DNA from: Zeus faber
Taxonomy: Eukaryota > Chordata > Actinopteri > Zeiformes > Zeidae
Direction: 5' to 3'
Length of the DNA: 64,000 nucleotides
Assembly: GCA_960531495.1 (NCBI GenBank)
Contig: OY482846.1
Location: forward strand, 9,835,393 to 9,899,392
Shown here: positions 36,200 through 47,915 of the stretch, piece by piece
How positions within the stretch are numbered: position 1 is the stretch's first letter
Layout: each line of letters starts with the position of its first letter
Translations under genes and position numbers: made by a program
Notes under the pieces: model-generated
Seen by the model: only the letters and a program-made list of their open reading frames with translations
What the model was told of the DNA's origin: nothing
Database searches by the model: none

Positions 36200-37560
36200 T
36201 GTGCTAGTAACCTCAGTCCCGCGAAGAGGATATGCCACTACAGTATTTCTACTTGAAAAGGATGACGCCCCATCAACAGGAAAAGTTTGGACCTGCCTGT
36301 GTGATCATCTTTCTCATCATAATTGCCATTGTCCTGTTAATCATCCAACCCTGGAACACAGTTCTGCAGCGAGACTTAAATAATAGCCGCTCCCCCACCC
36401 CACTCTCACACATCAGATCCAGAAGAAGAGCCCCAAGTGAGAAATGAACGTTCTGTCACTAGGTTGGTTAAATGTTGACTCCACTGGACATTGATTTTAA
36501 CAAGATATGTGGTGGAGATTTTTGAATCATTCAGTCAAAGAAGAGTATGGTGCGGTTCATTCCTGTTATGTATGTAGTAAAATGCCTCACTCAGTGCAAG
36601 ACAATTGAATTGCACTAATATATGGAGAAAATTGGTTACTACTGTAACTGTTGCTCTGGCCTCCTCAACTATAGTCCATTCACGTGGTGGGGTATTCACC
36701 CCTTATTTTTTCAATCCATTTGTCAACTGCTACCCTGGAATTCCAGTGGGGATAACAACTGCATGTAAACAAACTCAGATACAGTGGGATAAGGAACAAT
36801 TCCTGATATCTATTGGTTATGTGGACACATGGCGTATGCAAGTCTGCCCAAGAATTGGACTGGCATTTGCACACCAATTATATTAGATTTACATGTATAA
36901 TCTGACCAAGACCCATCAAGATGTGCGTGTAAGATGATATACAGGAACATATATGTCTGTGACATCGGTTTCAGTATAGGATTGTAGGTGGAGCAGAAAT
37001 TTGTTTTACATCTATATTAGCACCTGTAGGTACATCTATAGCTTTTAAATGGCTAAATATCATATATTATAAGTTGTTACTGTTCATTAATACAACTATC
37101 CAAGCAGAAGAAGCTGTTAAACAAGAATTAACTTTGATCCGATAATGGTTCTCCAGAATCATATGGTACTAGACATAATGAGTGCGGCTCAAGGAGGTGT
37201 ATGTGATATGATAGGTGAGTTGTGCTGTACATTCCTGCCAATGATGTATAACCAGGAAATTTGTCTTTAGTCATACAAGCTATGAAAGAGATATGTAAGG
37301 ATTTAATGAAAGATCAAGCTCTTGGGACCCATTTTCTTGGCTAAGAAATGCACTGGGGCCATGGATTTCTACGTTCATAAAGATATTGATACCTGTAGTG
37401 ATAATGTGTTTAATGCTTTGTTGCTGTCTAGCGTGTATAGTACCTATCTTTCATAAGATGATTACTAATATGGCGATGGGACAGTTTGTCTCCATACCAC
37501 TACATGATTGGAAACCACCTTATGATGGCGGAGATGTTGAGACGCTGAGATGCTGATATA
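36200..37560 (+). pseudogene. env remnant of outer retrovirus
   Basis: An early frame has a hydrophobic segment FGPACVIIFLIIIAIVLLII (36289-36348). Further on, near 37145-37225, is a heptad-like stretch LQNHMVLDIMSAAQGGVCDM with a following CX6CC (CDMIGELCC), the mark of gamma/epsilon-type transmembrane subunits. Broken, several breaks. Confidence 0.65.
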
Positions 37561-38086
37561 TGGAGATGTTTGTCTAATTATGTTTATCCTTACCTATAGG
37601 ATGTGTTAGTCATTACGTGCACAATGCATTTTACTGTTGTCATTATTAAGTGATAACCATTGATTAATCTGCATAGCATTATGTATAAGTGAAATCTCTA
37701 TGTTTATTTTATTTATTTCATTATGCGATTCATGATTATTTTCTTTTTGTGTTTTCTAGTTAGAATTGTAAGATGGCCACACAGGATTTTTCCTCTGTAT
37801 GACCAGGGGTTTTTGTCCTGTGTGTTGTCATAGTATAGTAGATAACCCTTACTGGTCTTTTACTTTTCTCCAGCCAAATGTGAGAAGAGAGGTTTGGCCA
37901 ATTTGAGTTGAAGATATCCTTGAATTATATCTGGAATTTGGTTATAAGTTCACATAGTTATTTAGTATTAGATGTGGATTATCCCAGTAGATTCCAATAA
38001 GATAGAATTGAACGATATCTCTGAAGTATAATTGTATTGTATCCAATTATTATTATTATATGGAATTTTAGCATTATTGCATTTTT

Positions 38087-38637
38087 CCTAGAGAAAAATG
38101 CTTACGATCATTTATTTTGAATGAGGACAAAGGCCTCTACCTCCGGAGGGAGAGTATTTTTAAACATTGTCTCTGTTTTACCAGGAACCTCCCAACTTTA
38201 TGTAAAGAGAAATGTTCTTTCTCTCTACAATGTAAATTCTAACATGGAAGAACCGATCACATTTGGCCCTGTTTACCTTGTAAGGAGATGAAGAATAACC
38301 ACAGGGGAGCCTGGAGGTGCATTGTAAGGGATTGTAATTCACGTCTGCCAGGTAATTTACAAGTTCCTGTGAATTTACTCTTTGAGGTTGGCATCCAGGG
38401 AGACAGTTGAGGGACACAGACTTGTAAATGACTTCTGACCCAAGCCACACCCTCTGTTGTTGTATAAAGCCCTCTTGATCCGAAATAAGATTAGACTGAT
38501 CAGAACACTGCTTTGGAGCAATACTGAATCTTTCTCTTTATTCTGCAGAATAAATAATCTTGAATATTCTCAGTTTTTGTTTTTCCTGTAGCTGGCAGAT
38601 TAACCTCACCGATCATTACAGAAGAATTTCTTCCACA
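38087..38637 (+). repeat. 3' LTR of outer endogenous retrovirus
   Basis: Same terminal blocks as 19989-20249, followed by the target repeat AGAC. Confidence 0.8.
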
Positions 38638-38836
38638 AGACAAGACCTAACACACTGGCAGCTCCACCTCAGACAAAATAACAAAGCGAAGTGCAAATAA
38701 TATTTATATATATAAATAAGAAAAGGGAACACTGCGCAAACCAAAGTGGAAGACCTTGAGGATTATATCAATTTTTTTTAGAACGAATACGTGATGGAAG
38801 ACGACCAGGTCGAAAAGGAGGAAGACCGACTCAGCC

Positions 38837-39535
38837 ATGGACACAAACAATCTCATACCGGGTGCTGTACAGGTGAGTGTCTTGGATGAGATAAATAAGA
38901 AGCTGGACATGCTTGGTCCACTTCTCTGACACATTACCGAGATCAAAGCCATCAAAGCACCGCACAGTTGGCAAGATGCAAAAAGACAATGCAGATTTAA
39001 AAACCTCCGCGAAGCATCTCACAGCAGAGATGGAAGTTGTAAAAAAATAAAATAAAATAATGCAAGAGACTATCCTGGATGTACAATCCAGAAGTATGCG
39101 GGACAACCTCATCTTTTCTGGGATCCCAGAGAACAACACTGAGTCCCCAGAAAATATGGTGAAAGACTTTCTCCGCACTGCCCTGAAACTCCCGATGGAC
39201 ACGTGAAGCAGATCACCTTCCACCGGGTTCATCGACTGAGACACTGTGAGGGGAACCGTTCCCGCTCCATCATTGCCAAGTTTGAACACTTCAAGCACAG
39301 GAGCTGGTTAAAAGCAAAGGACGGGAGCTGAAAGGAACCACGCTGGGTATGAACGATTAATTCCCCCGGGAGATCAACGACCGACGGAAGGTGCTGTATC
39401 CTGTCCTGAAGGAGAACTGGCAGAAGGGTAAACGCGTATCGATGGTTGTTGATAAACTATATATAGACGGTCTGTTATACCGAGACTCCTCCACCACACC
39501 CTGGTTTTTGATCATTATGTATGTATTCTTGTAAT
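38837..39535 (+). pseudogene. L1 ORF1 (Transposase_22-like)
   Basis: Starts MDTNNLIPGAVQV and includes SMRDNLIFSGIPENN and VKDFLRTALKLPMD, typical of the RRM/C-terminal region of L1 ORF1p, an RNA chaperone coating L1 RNA. Further homologous pieces run to about 39490 in changed frames (ITFHRVHRLR, YIDGLLYRDS). At least one early stop (near 38929) and two frame changes. Confidence 0.7.
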
Positions 39536-39680
39536 TGTGGTTATTATATACTGCAAGATGTAGGAATAGGCATGTTATCTACAGTATGTCCGGATTTAAA
39601 ATATCGCTCACTCTCATCTCACCCTCCTAATTCCTCTCCCTACTTCTCTCATCATCTCACCTCCCTAATCCCTCTCGGAA

Positions 39681-39722
39681 GAGAGTGATAGGAGAAGTGA
39701 GGACACTTCTCCTATCACTCTC
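39681..39722. repeat. Perfect 19-bp hairpin between L1 ORF1 and ORF2
   Basis: GAGAGTGATAGGAGAAGTG at 39681-39699 and its exact complement at 39704-39722, 4-base loop. It lies in a CT-rich inter-ORF stretch. Confidence 0.95.
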
Positions 39723-39956
39723 ACTCTATAATGTCTCTCACTTAATGTATGTCTTATCCGGCAATGTTCTATGTTTATCTTTGTCTACTTGTCATTTGTT
39801 TGTGTAGTTATGTATCCCTACAAACTTCCTGTAATACTATGACAGTGAAAGGGAATGTAAAGGAGGAAATCCCAGGCTTATCTATGGGAAATCATGGGAC
39901 CGGTAGTATAGCTATTGCTTTGGATGCACTGTGCCATAACCCCCTAACTAACTTCA

Positions 39957-42470
39957 ATGACATCTATTAAGTTTGTTAGTTGGAATGTGAGAGGTTTGGG
40001 CTCACCTGCTAAATGTAGCAAAATCCTAACTCACCTCACCAGGATGAACCCCAGCGTCTGTCTACTGCAAAAAACCCACCTCACTGCATCTGAGCACCTC
40101 AAACTCAAAGCTAAATGGGTCAATCAGATGTTTTCTGCATCATACAACTTAAAAAAAAGAGGTGCCTCTATATTGATCAATAAAAGTGTCCCATATCAAA
40201 ATAAAATCACAATATCAGACCCAGAAGGGTGTAACATAATGATTAATGGGATTTTAGGTAACATCAAATTAACCATAGCTAATATTTATGGCCCCAATGA
40301 GGGTGACCCAAATTTCTTTCACAATATATTTTCAAAACTCTTAGAATTCTCTGAATCAATTATTCTATTGGGAGGAGACTTCAACACAGAACTGGATCCA
40401 AGTTTAGACCATTCTCAAGCCAGAAATATTCACAAATCCTGGCGTTTGTCAGACACTATGAACATATTTAGAGACTTCTATTATAACCAATATCACTCGG
40501 ATAATGAATCAAATATATCAAACATTCACTCATTCCTTGATGATATTGACCTTCTTAAACTTTCTACGGAGCAGGCTACCACCTAAGATCAACCACTTAC
40601 TCTTGAAGAACTCAAGAAAGTGCTCTTCTCTATGCCCAACAATAAATCGCCTGGATCAGATGGCTACCCTGTGGAATTTTATAAACACTTCTGGCCACTT
40701 ATCTCCCCAATATTCATCAGAATGGTTACAGAGGTCAAGTCAACCTCCACCATGCCTCTGCACATGAATACTGCTCTCATTTCGGTTTTGCTCAAACCCA
40801 ATAAGGACCCAACCCTCACCTCCAGTTATAGACAGTTTGTTGAACCCCTCACGGCGGCAATCTGTCAAAACAGTAATTGTGTAGGCATACAAACAGGAAA
40901 CTCTGTTCACAAAATCAGTTTGTATGCAGATGATATATTGTTGTACATACGGAACCCAATATCATCCCTACCGGAGGTGTTTAATCTTATATCTAAATTC
41001 TCAGCTTTCTCAGACTAGTCAATAAATTGGACTAAAACCACAGTCTTACCACTCAGTGGGGGGGACTGCAATGCTGCAATCCAGAAACTTCCCTTAACCA
41101 TCACAACAGGCAATATTAGATACCTTGGTATTGATATCTCCACCAATCTGTCAGATGTGTTTTCCCTGTCCATTGCTCAAATCCATTGAAGAATACCTCA
41201 TTCGATTGAACAACCTATCCATCTTACTAATTGGTAGGATAGCAGCAGTGAAAATGAATATACTTCCAAAAATAAACTATGTATTTCATTCCCAGTGCAA
41301 CCAACAGTACATTGGTTTAATACTCTCGACTCAATAGTCAACAAATTTTATTAGAAATACAAGAAACTTGAATTAAACTAGCAACACTACAGAAAAACAA
41401 AGGCTGTGGAGGCCTAGCAGCCCCTAACTTTATATACTACTATCTAGCAAACCATCTTCAATTTATAATTAAATGGTTACAACCCAAACAACAGTTGGCC
41501 CATGGATGACGAGACATTGAACAATGTGAATGTCAGGAGTTATCACTATCTGATCTCCCATTCCTTACCGTCTCAATAAGGGAACATAATTGCTTTAAAA
41601 ACCCATTTAGCGCAACAACTCTGTCAGCCTGGTGGAAATTCCTCAAACTCAGTGGTCACACTCTATCTCCAAACAAATTCACGCCAATCTGGCACAACCC
41701 AGATTTCCTGGTTAAAAACAGACCAATAATCATTAGGTATTGGAAAAGACAAGGAATTACTCATCTGGAACACATTTTGGAAAGCAATTTGTTTATGTCC
41801 TACCCAACCTTAACCCAAAGGTATAATATCGGTGGCCACAGCTTCCGTCAATTCCTTCATTTACAGAAGTCTCTAAAAGTTAAAATCAAATTGATGAAAA
41901 CATCCTACATCCACCTAAAATGATTGAACGTCTCACTCATATCGGTCACTTGAAAAATCCCTTTTCCAGAATATACAAACTTTTATAAAAAACAGATGAC
42001 ACCTTATCTTTACCTACAATGAAATGGGAAAGAGACCTTGCTGTTCCCACCGATTTCAACCTGTGGAAGCTTATTTGCAACACCTTTTCTATGACCCGCA
42101 ACTCCAAAATGCAACTCATCCAATATAAGATCTTGCACGGAGCCCATATCACGGAACACAAAATGTTAAAAATGGGTTTTGTGGATGAAGACATTTTTCT
42201 CTCACTGTTCCCTTGATACCAGAGATGACTACTTTCCTGCCTTCTGTCTCTGCCCACCTATCCGAGCATTCTGGACCAACATCACCAAGAAGCTATCAAC
42301 CCTTCTGGGTCACAGCATTCCAGTCTCCCCGTCTATATGTCTTCTCAGTGACCTCTCCTCAGTCGACCCACCACTGAAACACCACCAACCCATTTTGATC
42401 GCCTTAACAATTGCCAAGAAAACAATATTACTCAATTGGAAAACGAGAGATTTTTTTTATCACTGACATA
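39957..42470 (+). pseudogene. L1 ORF2 (endonuclease and reverse transcriptase)
   Basis: The frame at 39957-40586 is an APE-type endonuclease (FVSWNVRGLGSP, IANIYGPNEGD, LLGGDFNTELDP). Right after, with much of the normal spacer missing, comes RT sequence: NNKSPGSDGYPVEFYKHFW (40635-40690) and the catalytic YADD at 40923-40934, followed by LGIDISTNL near 41125 and C-terminal pieces to about 42470. ORF2 of intact L1 is about 1,200-1,300 codons; here about 840 remain, so an internal deletion is likely between EN and RT and within the RT. Many stops. Confidence 0.88.
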
Positions 42471-42479
42471 ACTCCATCA

Positions 42480-43505
42480 TTTAATAACTGAATCTTCGTA
42501 AGTTGGTGCAATGTTGTGGTGCTTTCGGGCATGTGGGGGTCCTCCTGGTCTGCCGGGGCTCTGCCGGGTGGAAGCCCGGGCGGCTCTAGGGACATTCGTG
42601 GTGCGTGGGCCGGTGTTCGTGGGGGATCCCGGTGCCCCACGGGGGAGTTAGGTGGTCTGGGTATTGGCGCCCGCTACTTTACCTGAGTTGAGCTGGCCTG
42701 TCCCCGGGGGTTGGGGCAGGGGGGGACGTACTCCTGGGGAGTACCTGCAGCTGGCGTCCGTGTGTTGGTTCGGGGCGTGGTTGTGGGTTACCGGGCTCGG
42801 GTTGGGGACGGGGGATGTGGGTCGCTGGTTTGGGTCTCGGCCCTGTGTCAGCGGGTTCGGCCCGCCGCTGGGCTTGTGTGTCCTTCTGTGTCCCATGGGG
42901 GGGGGTGGCGTGTTGTGCTGGGGCTCGTTAGGCGTTCCATCTGGTCCCACTCATATTAGCTTAGAACACATACACTTGCACACCAATCCTACTTCGAACA
43001 ACACTTCACCACGGTCTGCGGGGCAGGAGGGTTGCGAGTTATTCGGGTTTGACATTCCTGAAGGACTCGCACCCCCAACCCCGCAATTTTAACTGCAATT
43101 ACCAACAGCACACATTGAGCACTGGGGTTTTCCAGGTGGCCGGTCGCTGGCGGGTCGGTGTGGGGGCGTGGTTGGACGGGGGGCGGTCGGGTAGGCCCCC
43201 CCTATCGACTGGGCTGGAGTCCTCGTGGGACTTGGTGGCTTGGGATGTGCTGCGACCTGGCGGGGCTGCGGAGAGCCCCGCTGGGTGCCCTCCGGGGCCC
43301 CTGGGGGGACTGCTTGCTGTTGTGGGTGTGGGTTGGGGTGTGGGGGTGCCCCGGGTTAAGAATTAATAAAGAGTTGCATTGCAGGTTGAGAGCTTGAACT
43401 CAACTTGCAAACTCTGTCCTAGATGCAATGGCATACAAATACTCTGTGTTGTATGCCTGGCATGCTGACAGCACAGGTTTCAAAAGAAAAATAAATAAAT
43501 TAGTA
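42480..43505 (+). repeat. G-rich L1 3' UTR, copy 1
   Basis: G-run-rich sequence with GGGGG blocks, then AATAAAGAGTTGCATTGCAG and the ATGCCTGGCATGCTGACAGC tail. Part of the L1 above. Confidence 0.75.
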
Positions 43506-43819
43506 AATAAATAAACAACAGGAGAACAAACTAGAATTCTCTCCTCAAAATCCGGGTAAGAAACAACTCTACAAAACTGAAGCCAAGCAAATATTGTTCA
43601 ATTTGCGCTGCAAAGCCATCCCCAATGTAATATCCTTACCCTCAAACCAGCACTCGCTCACACAAGAGCAAACAATAGCTACCGGCGCAGGTAAACAAGG
43701 GACTAAAGCGCCGTGAATGCTCCAAACGTTACGCACACATGCATCAAATCCTTAAGGCTGAAGCACGAGAGAGCACTTAAAATTCGCAGCACAAATGGGA
43801 AAAAGACGAGCCCCCAATT
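43506..43819 (-). mobile_element. LTR-retrotransposon leader fragment, copy A
   Basis: GAGAACAAACTAGAATTCTC start, same sequence as 45543-45855 and 19480-19795. Minus-strand primer site TTGGGGGCTCGTC (about 43816-43804) is proline-tRNA-like and abuts the LTR end. Fossil fragment. Confidence 0.7.
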
Positions 43820-44275
43820 TGTCAGAACTCGGCTCCTAGGTCATGACAAATACAGGAATGGACACAATGGATGGAAGAAATAAATTAAAGGTATTTTGTG
43901 TGTGAAGTAAACAACTGAAGAAATAACTACAAATATGGAGTGTGTCAATCAGTAAAAACAGTGATGTTAATGTGCATGAGTGAGCAGTTGGGTGTAAGGT
44001 GTTGTAAAGTGAAAACAAAGCTGCTGGTGGGGATGAGTCTGAGGGACAGAGGGAGGGAGGGCCTGAACAACACTGGCAGTTGGCCCTTTATCTGATTAGG
44101 AGTACCAGTCCCAGGTGTTCTGAATCTGGCTATTTGCCACACCTACATTCCTCTGGGTTAAGGTTCCTCTTCCTCTAGGGTTCCTCTGTTCCTCTGGTAC
44201 CTTTACGGCCACATAGGAAAACACAGTAATTCATAACCACCTTGCATTGGTACACCCTGTCAGGTTAGACAGGGG
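43820..44275 (-). repeat. LTR, copy A
   Basis: In plus coordinates TGTCAGAACTCGGCTCC... to the TGTCAGGTTAGACAGGGG block. Matches 45856-46321. The L1 3' UTR begins at about 44276. Confidence 0.8.
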
Positions 44276-44885
44276 CATCATCCAGGTGCCTCGCACTGAG
44301 CACACGCTGCTCCGTGTATGGACACTTGACACTCACTCCGGGTAGGGCGTCTGGTCGGTTGCGGTGGGGCGGGCCTCCCCTTTGCATGGGGCGTGGGTGG
44401 GCATGGGGGTCCTGCCGGCTCGCCTATGGGGCGGGCAGCTTGGGTAAGGTGTCGCCGTGGGGCCAGGATCCAGGCCTGCGGTCCGTGCCTTGCGCCCATG
44501 GCCCGGGTTCTGTGCCTGTGGCTGCGTCTTGTGCCTGCACCCGGGGGTTGGTTGTATGTGTGCACCCTATGGTTGGGGTCTCCTGGTTCTCCCTGGGACT
44601 GGGTAATGCTCCTCAGGGCTGGGCATGGGGGTTGCTCCATGGCCCTCTGGCTTCAATGCGGGCCTGGGGGTCTACTGTGGCCGCAGGGCAGGTTACTCTG
44701 GGCTTTCCTGCAGTTATAGGGTGTCTACAGGGCTGTGGAGTTCGGGGGGCTTCGGTGCCCTTTCTGCTGCTTGAAGGCGCCGCGACATAATACCAACCTT
44801 CTACACCAGTACCAATGGGGATAAGTCATGTACACTCACCGGTTTACATCTCAAACACACACACAGACACACACAGACACACACA

Positions 44886-44923
<38 letters not shown>

Positions 44924-45486
44924 GGTGGTCCCATCACACACACACACAAACCCCCCACACCTGCTTCAAGTGCACCCCAGCACCCTCCTGGTTGCATTCC
45001 TCTCCTTTCCTCCCTCATTTACTGCCATAATTATGAGAGGAAGAGGGCACGTGACCAGTTGTAGTTCCAGTTTTCCTGGACCTAATTAATTGTTTTTCAA
45101 TACATGTTGTCATCCAATGTTTATGTTTTTGTGTAAATGTTGTTTGTTTCTATGTTCATTTGTCTCACCCATGGTGATTCTTCCCCTCTTTAAGTCGTGA
45201 TCAGTTGTTTATAGACCGAAACATGATAAGTAGTTCTCCAAAGACGGGGGTTGGTGGTGGTTCTCTATAACCAAAAACTGTGCTCTTGTCATTCTACAGG
45301 TCATCCATAGGGCAGGGTTATTGCAACAGTTATTTATGATTTAAGAATTAATATAGAGTTGCACTGTCCTAGATGCAATGGCATACAAATGCTCTGTGTT
45401 GTACGCCTGGCATGCTGACAGCACAGGTAAAATTTTTATTATTATATTTTTTATATTTTTTATTTATTTTATTTTATTATTATTTT

Positions 45487-45518
<32 letters not shown>

Positions 45519-45540
45519 ACAAACAGACAAATAAATAAAT
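44276..45540 (+). mobile_element. L1 3' UTR, copy 2
   Basis: G-rich UTR with a (CA)n at 44854-44938, the GCCACTTCC-free CTACAGGTCATCCATAGGGC block and the tail GGCATGCTGACAGCACAGG, then a TTTA/AAAT tract at 45443-45545. 5'-truncated L1 insertion of the same family as the one at 38.6-43.5 kb. Confidence 0.8.
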
Positions 45541-45542
45541 AA

Positions 45543-45855
45543 ACAACAGGAGAACAAACTCAAATTCTCTCCTCAAAATCCGGGTAAGAAACAACTCTAC
45601 AAAGCTGAAGCCGAGCAAATATTGTTCAATTTGCCCTGCAAAGCCATCCCCAATGTAATATCCTTTCCCTCAAACCAACACTCGCTCACACAAGAGCAAA
45701 CAATAGCTACCAGCACAGGTAAACAAGGGACCAAAGCTCCGCAAGTGCTCCAAACTTTATGCACACATGCACCAAATCCTAAAGTCTGAAGCACGAGAAA
45801 ACACTTAGAATTCACGGCACAAATGGGAAAAAGACAGACGGATGATCCCCCAATT
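45543..45855 (-). mobile_element. LTR-retrotransposon leader fragment, copy B
   Basis: Same sequence as copy A with about 95% similarity by eye; ends at the LTR boundary with TTGGGGGATCATCC on the minus strand. Confidence 0.7.
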
Positions 45856-46321
45856 TGTCAGAACTCGGCTCCTAGGCCATGACAAATACAGGAATGGACA
45901 CAATAGATGGAAGGAAGTAAATTAAAGGTATTTAATGTGATAAAGTAAACAACTGAAGAAATAACTACAAATATGGAGTGTGTCAATCAGTAACAACAGT
46001 AATGTTCATTTGCATTAGAGAGCAGTTGGGTATAAGGTGTTATAAAGCGAAAACAAAGCTGCTGGCAGGGATGAGTCTGAGGGACAGAGGGAGGGAGGGC
46101 CTGAACAACACTGGCAGTTGGCCTTTTATCTGATTGGGCGTACCAGTCATAGGTGTTCTGAATCTGGCTAATTGCCACACCTACATTCCTCTGGGTTAAG
46201 GTTCCTCTTTCTCTCGGGCTCCTCTGTTCCTCTGGTACCTTTACGGCCACATAGGAAAACACAGTAATTCATAACCACCTTGCATCGGTACACCCTGTCA
46301 GGTTAGACAGGGGCCGTCACA
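45856..46321 (-). repeat. LTR, copy B
   Basis: TGTCAGAACTCGG... to ...GGCCGTCACA in plus coordinates, so TGTGACGG...TGACA on the coding strand; 466 bp and apparently full length. Confidence 0.82.
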
Positions 46322-46448
46322 GTAACATCGTTCATTTAATTGAACAATGGCTGTAACACCTTCCTATGTTCCGTTCTCCAGTTGATCTCCACTGGCACCA
46401 TTCAAAAACAAAAATGATTTGTGGCGGACACAGTTATATATATATATA

Positions 46449-47915
46449 CACCACGTTCCAAATTATTATGCAAATTATATTTTTCTCTGAATTTCCTAAA
46501 TAGTCGATGCAAATGACAGTCAGTATAATTTTCAAGTCATCAACCGTTAGGGTATAATTCAAATGTTATTGAACAAACCTCCAAATGAAAACAGTATTTT
46601 TTTCAAAAATAAAAAAACTCAAAATGCACTGTTCCAAATGATTATGCACAACAGAGTTTCAAAACATTTTATAGGTTGTAAAGAACTGAAAATGGTCATT
46701 TGTTGAATTTTCAGCATTAGGAGGTCATATTTACTGAAATCAAAAGCTATTTCAATCAAAAACATCTTTACAGGCCAAGTTACATGTTAACATAGGACCC
46801 TTCTTTGATATCACCTTCACAAGTCTTGCATCCATTGAACTTGTGAGTTTTTGGAGAGTTTCTGCTTGAATTTATTTGCAGGATGTCAGAATAGCCTCCC
46901 AGAGCTGCTGTTTTGATGCGAACTGCCTCAGTAGGGTTGAGGTCAGGGGAGGATGGGGGCCACACCATGAGTTTCTCTCCTTTTATGCCCATAGCAGCCA
47001 ATGACACAGAGGTATTCTTTGCAGCATGAGATGGTGCATTGTCATGCATGAAGATTTTGCTACAGAAGGCACGGTTCTTCATTTTGTACCATGAAAGAAA
47101 GTGGTCAGTGAGACACTATATATACTTGGCCGAGGTCATTTTCACACCTTCAGGGACCCTAAAGGGGCCTATCAGCTCTCTACCCATGATTCCAGCCCAA
47201 AACATGACTCTGCCACCTCCTTGATGATGTCGCAGCCTTGTTGGGGCATTGTGGCCATCCACCAATCATCCACTACTCCATCCATCTGGACCATCCAGGG
47301 TTGCACGGCACTCATCAGTAAACAAGACTGTTTGAAAATTAGTCTTCTGCTTGTGAGCATTGGTTCGGGGTGGCCGAATAGTAGGTTTATGCACAACTGC
47401 AAGCCTCTGGAGGATCCTACACCTTAAGGTTCGTGGGACTCCAGAGGCACCAGCAGCTTAAAATACCTGTTTGCTGGTATCTGATAAATCCAATATATTT
47501 GTCTGGCAGAAACCTTCCTCGTTGTGCCTTTATCTGCACGAACCCATCTGTGCTCTGAATCAGCCACAAATCTCTTCACAGTACGATGATCACGCTTAAG
47601 TTTTCGTGAAATACTGAATGTTTTCATACCTTGTCCAAGGCATTGCACTCTTTGACGGTTTTCGGCAGCAGAGAGATCCTTTTTCTTTCCCATATTGCTT
47701 AAAACCTGTGGCCTGCTTAATAATGTGGAACGTCTTAAGAAGTTTTCCTTTAATTGGGCTCACCTGGCAAACTTATTATCACAGGTGTCTGAGATTGATT
47801 TCAGTGATCCAAAGAACCCTGAGACACAATACCATCCATGAGTTCAATTGAAAAACAAAAAATGTAATGTTTATGACACTTAAATCCAATTTGCATAATC
47901 ATTTGGAATGCGGTG
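46449..47915 (-). mobile_element. Tc1/mariner transposon, DD37E type
   Basis: Terminal inverted repeats CACCACGTTCCAAATTATTA at the left and a matching CATAATCATTTGGAATGCGG at the right, flanked by TA. It is 1,467 bp, within the AT-rich part of the 5' LTR of the Gmr1-like element. The transposase frame is broken (see below). No second transposon is needed to explain the split LTR. Confidence 0.9.
46780..47693 (-). pseudogene. Tc1-like transposase (DD37E)
   Basis: N-terminal helix-turn-helix frame at 47693-47424: MGKKKDLSAAENRQRVQCLG and LKRDHRTVKRFVADSEHR. The catalytic region includes TDECRAT (first D, near 47308), HDNAPSHAAKN (second D) and SPDLNPTE (final E) at about 47050-46930. Thirty-seven residues lie between the second D and the E, the spacing of the DD37E (TRT) subgroup. 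Normal length is about 340 residues. At least three frames are needed and the DLNPTE helix is followed by altered sequence, so it is inactive. Confidence 0.88.

Larger units (their letters stand above)
38645..43505 (+). mobile_element. L1-clade LINE
   Basis: Plus-strand non-LTR element directly after the outer retrovirus 3' LTR. Parts: ORF1 with a C-terminal RNA-binding domain, ORF2 endonuclease and reverse transcriptase, a strongly G-rich 3' UTR (about 42500-43360), and a tail with ATGCAATGGCATACAAAT and GCTGACAGCACAGG, then an A-rich end. Many stops and frame changes, so it is dead. Four related 3' UTRs are in this window. Confidence 0.85.

Noticed and set aside
42652-43397. G-rich frames of 80-150 codons as proteins
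   Set aside because: They lie in the L1 3' UTR and are low-complexity glycine/valine-rich. The same applies to 44314-44790, 53574-54098 and 59533-60032.
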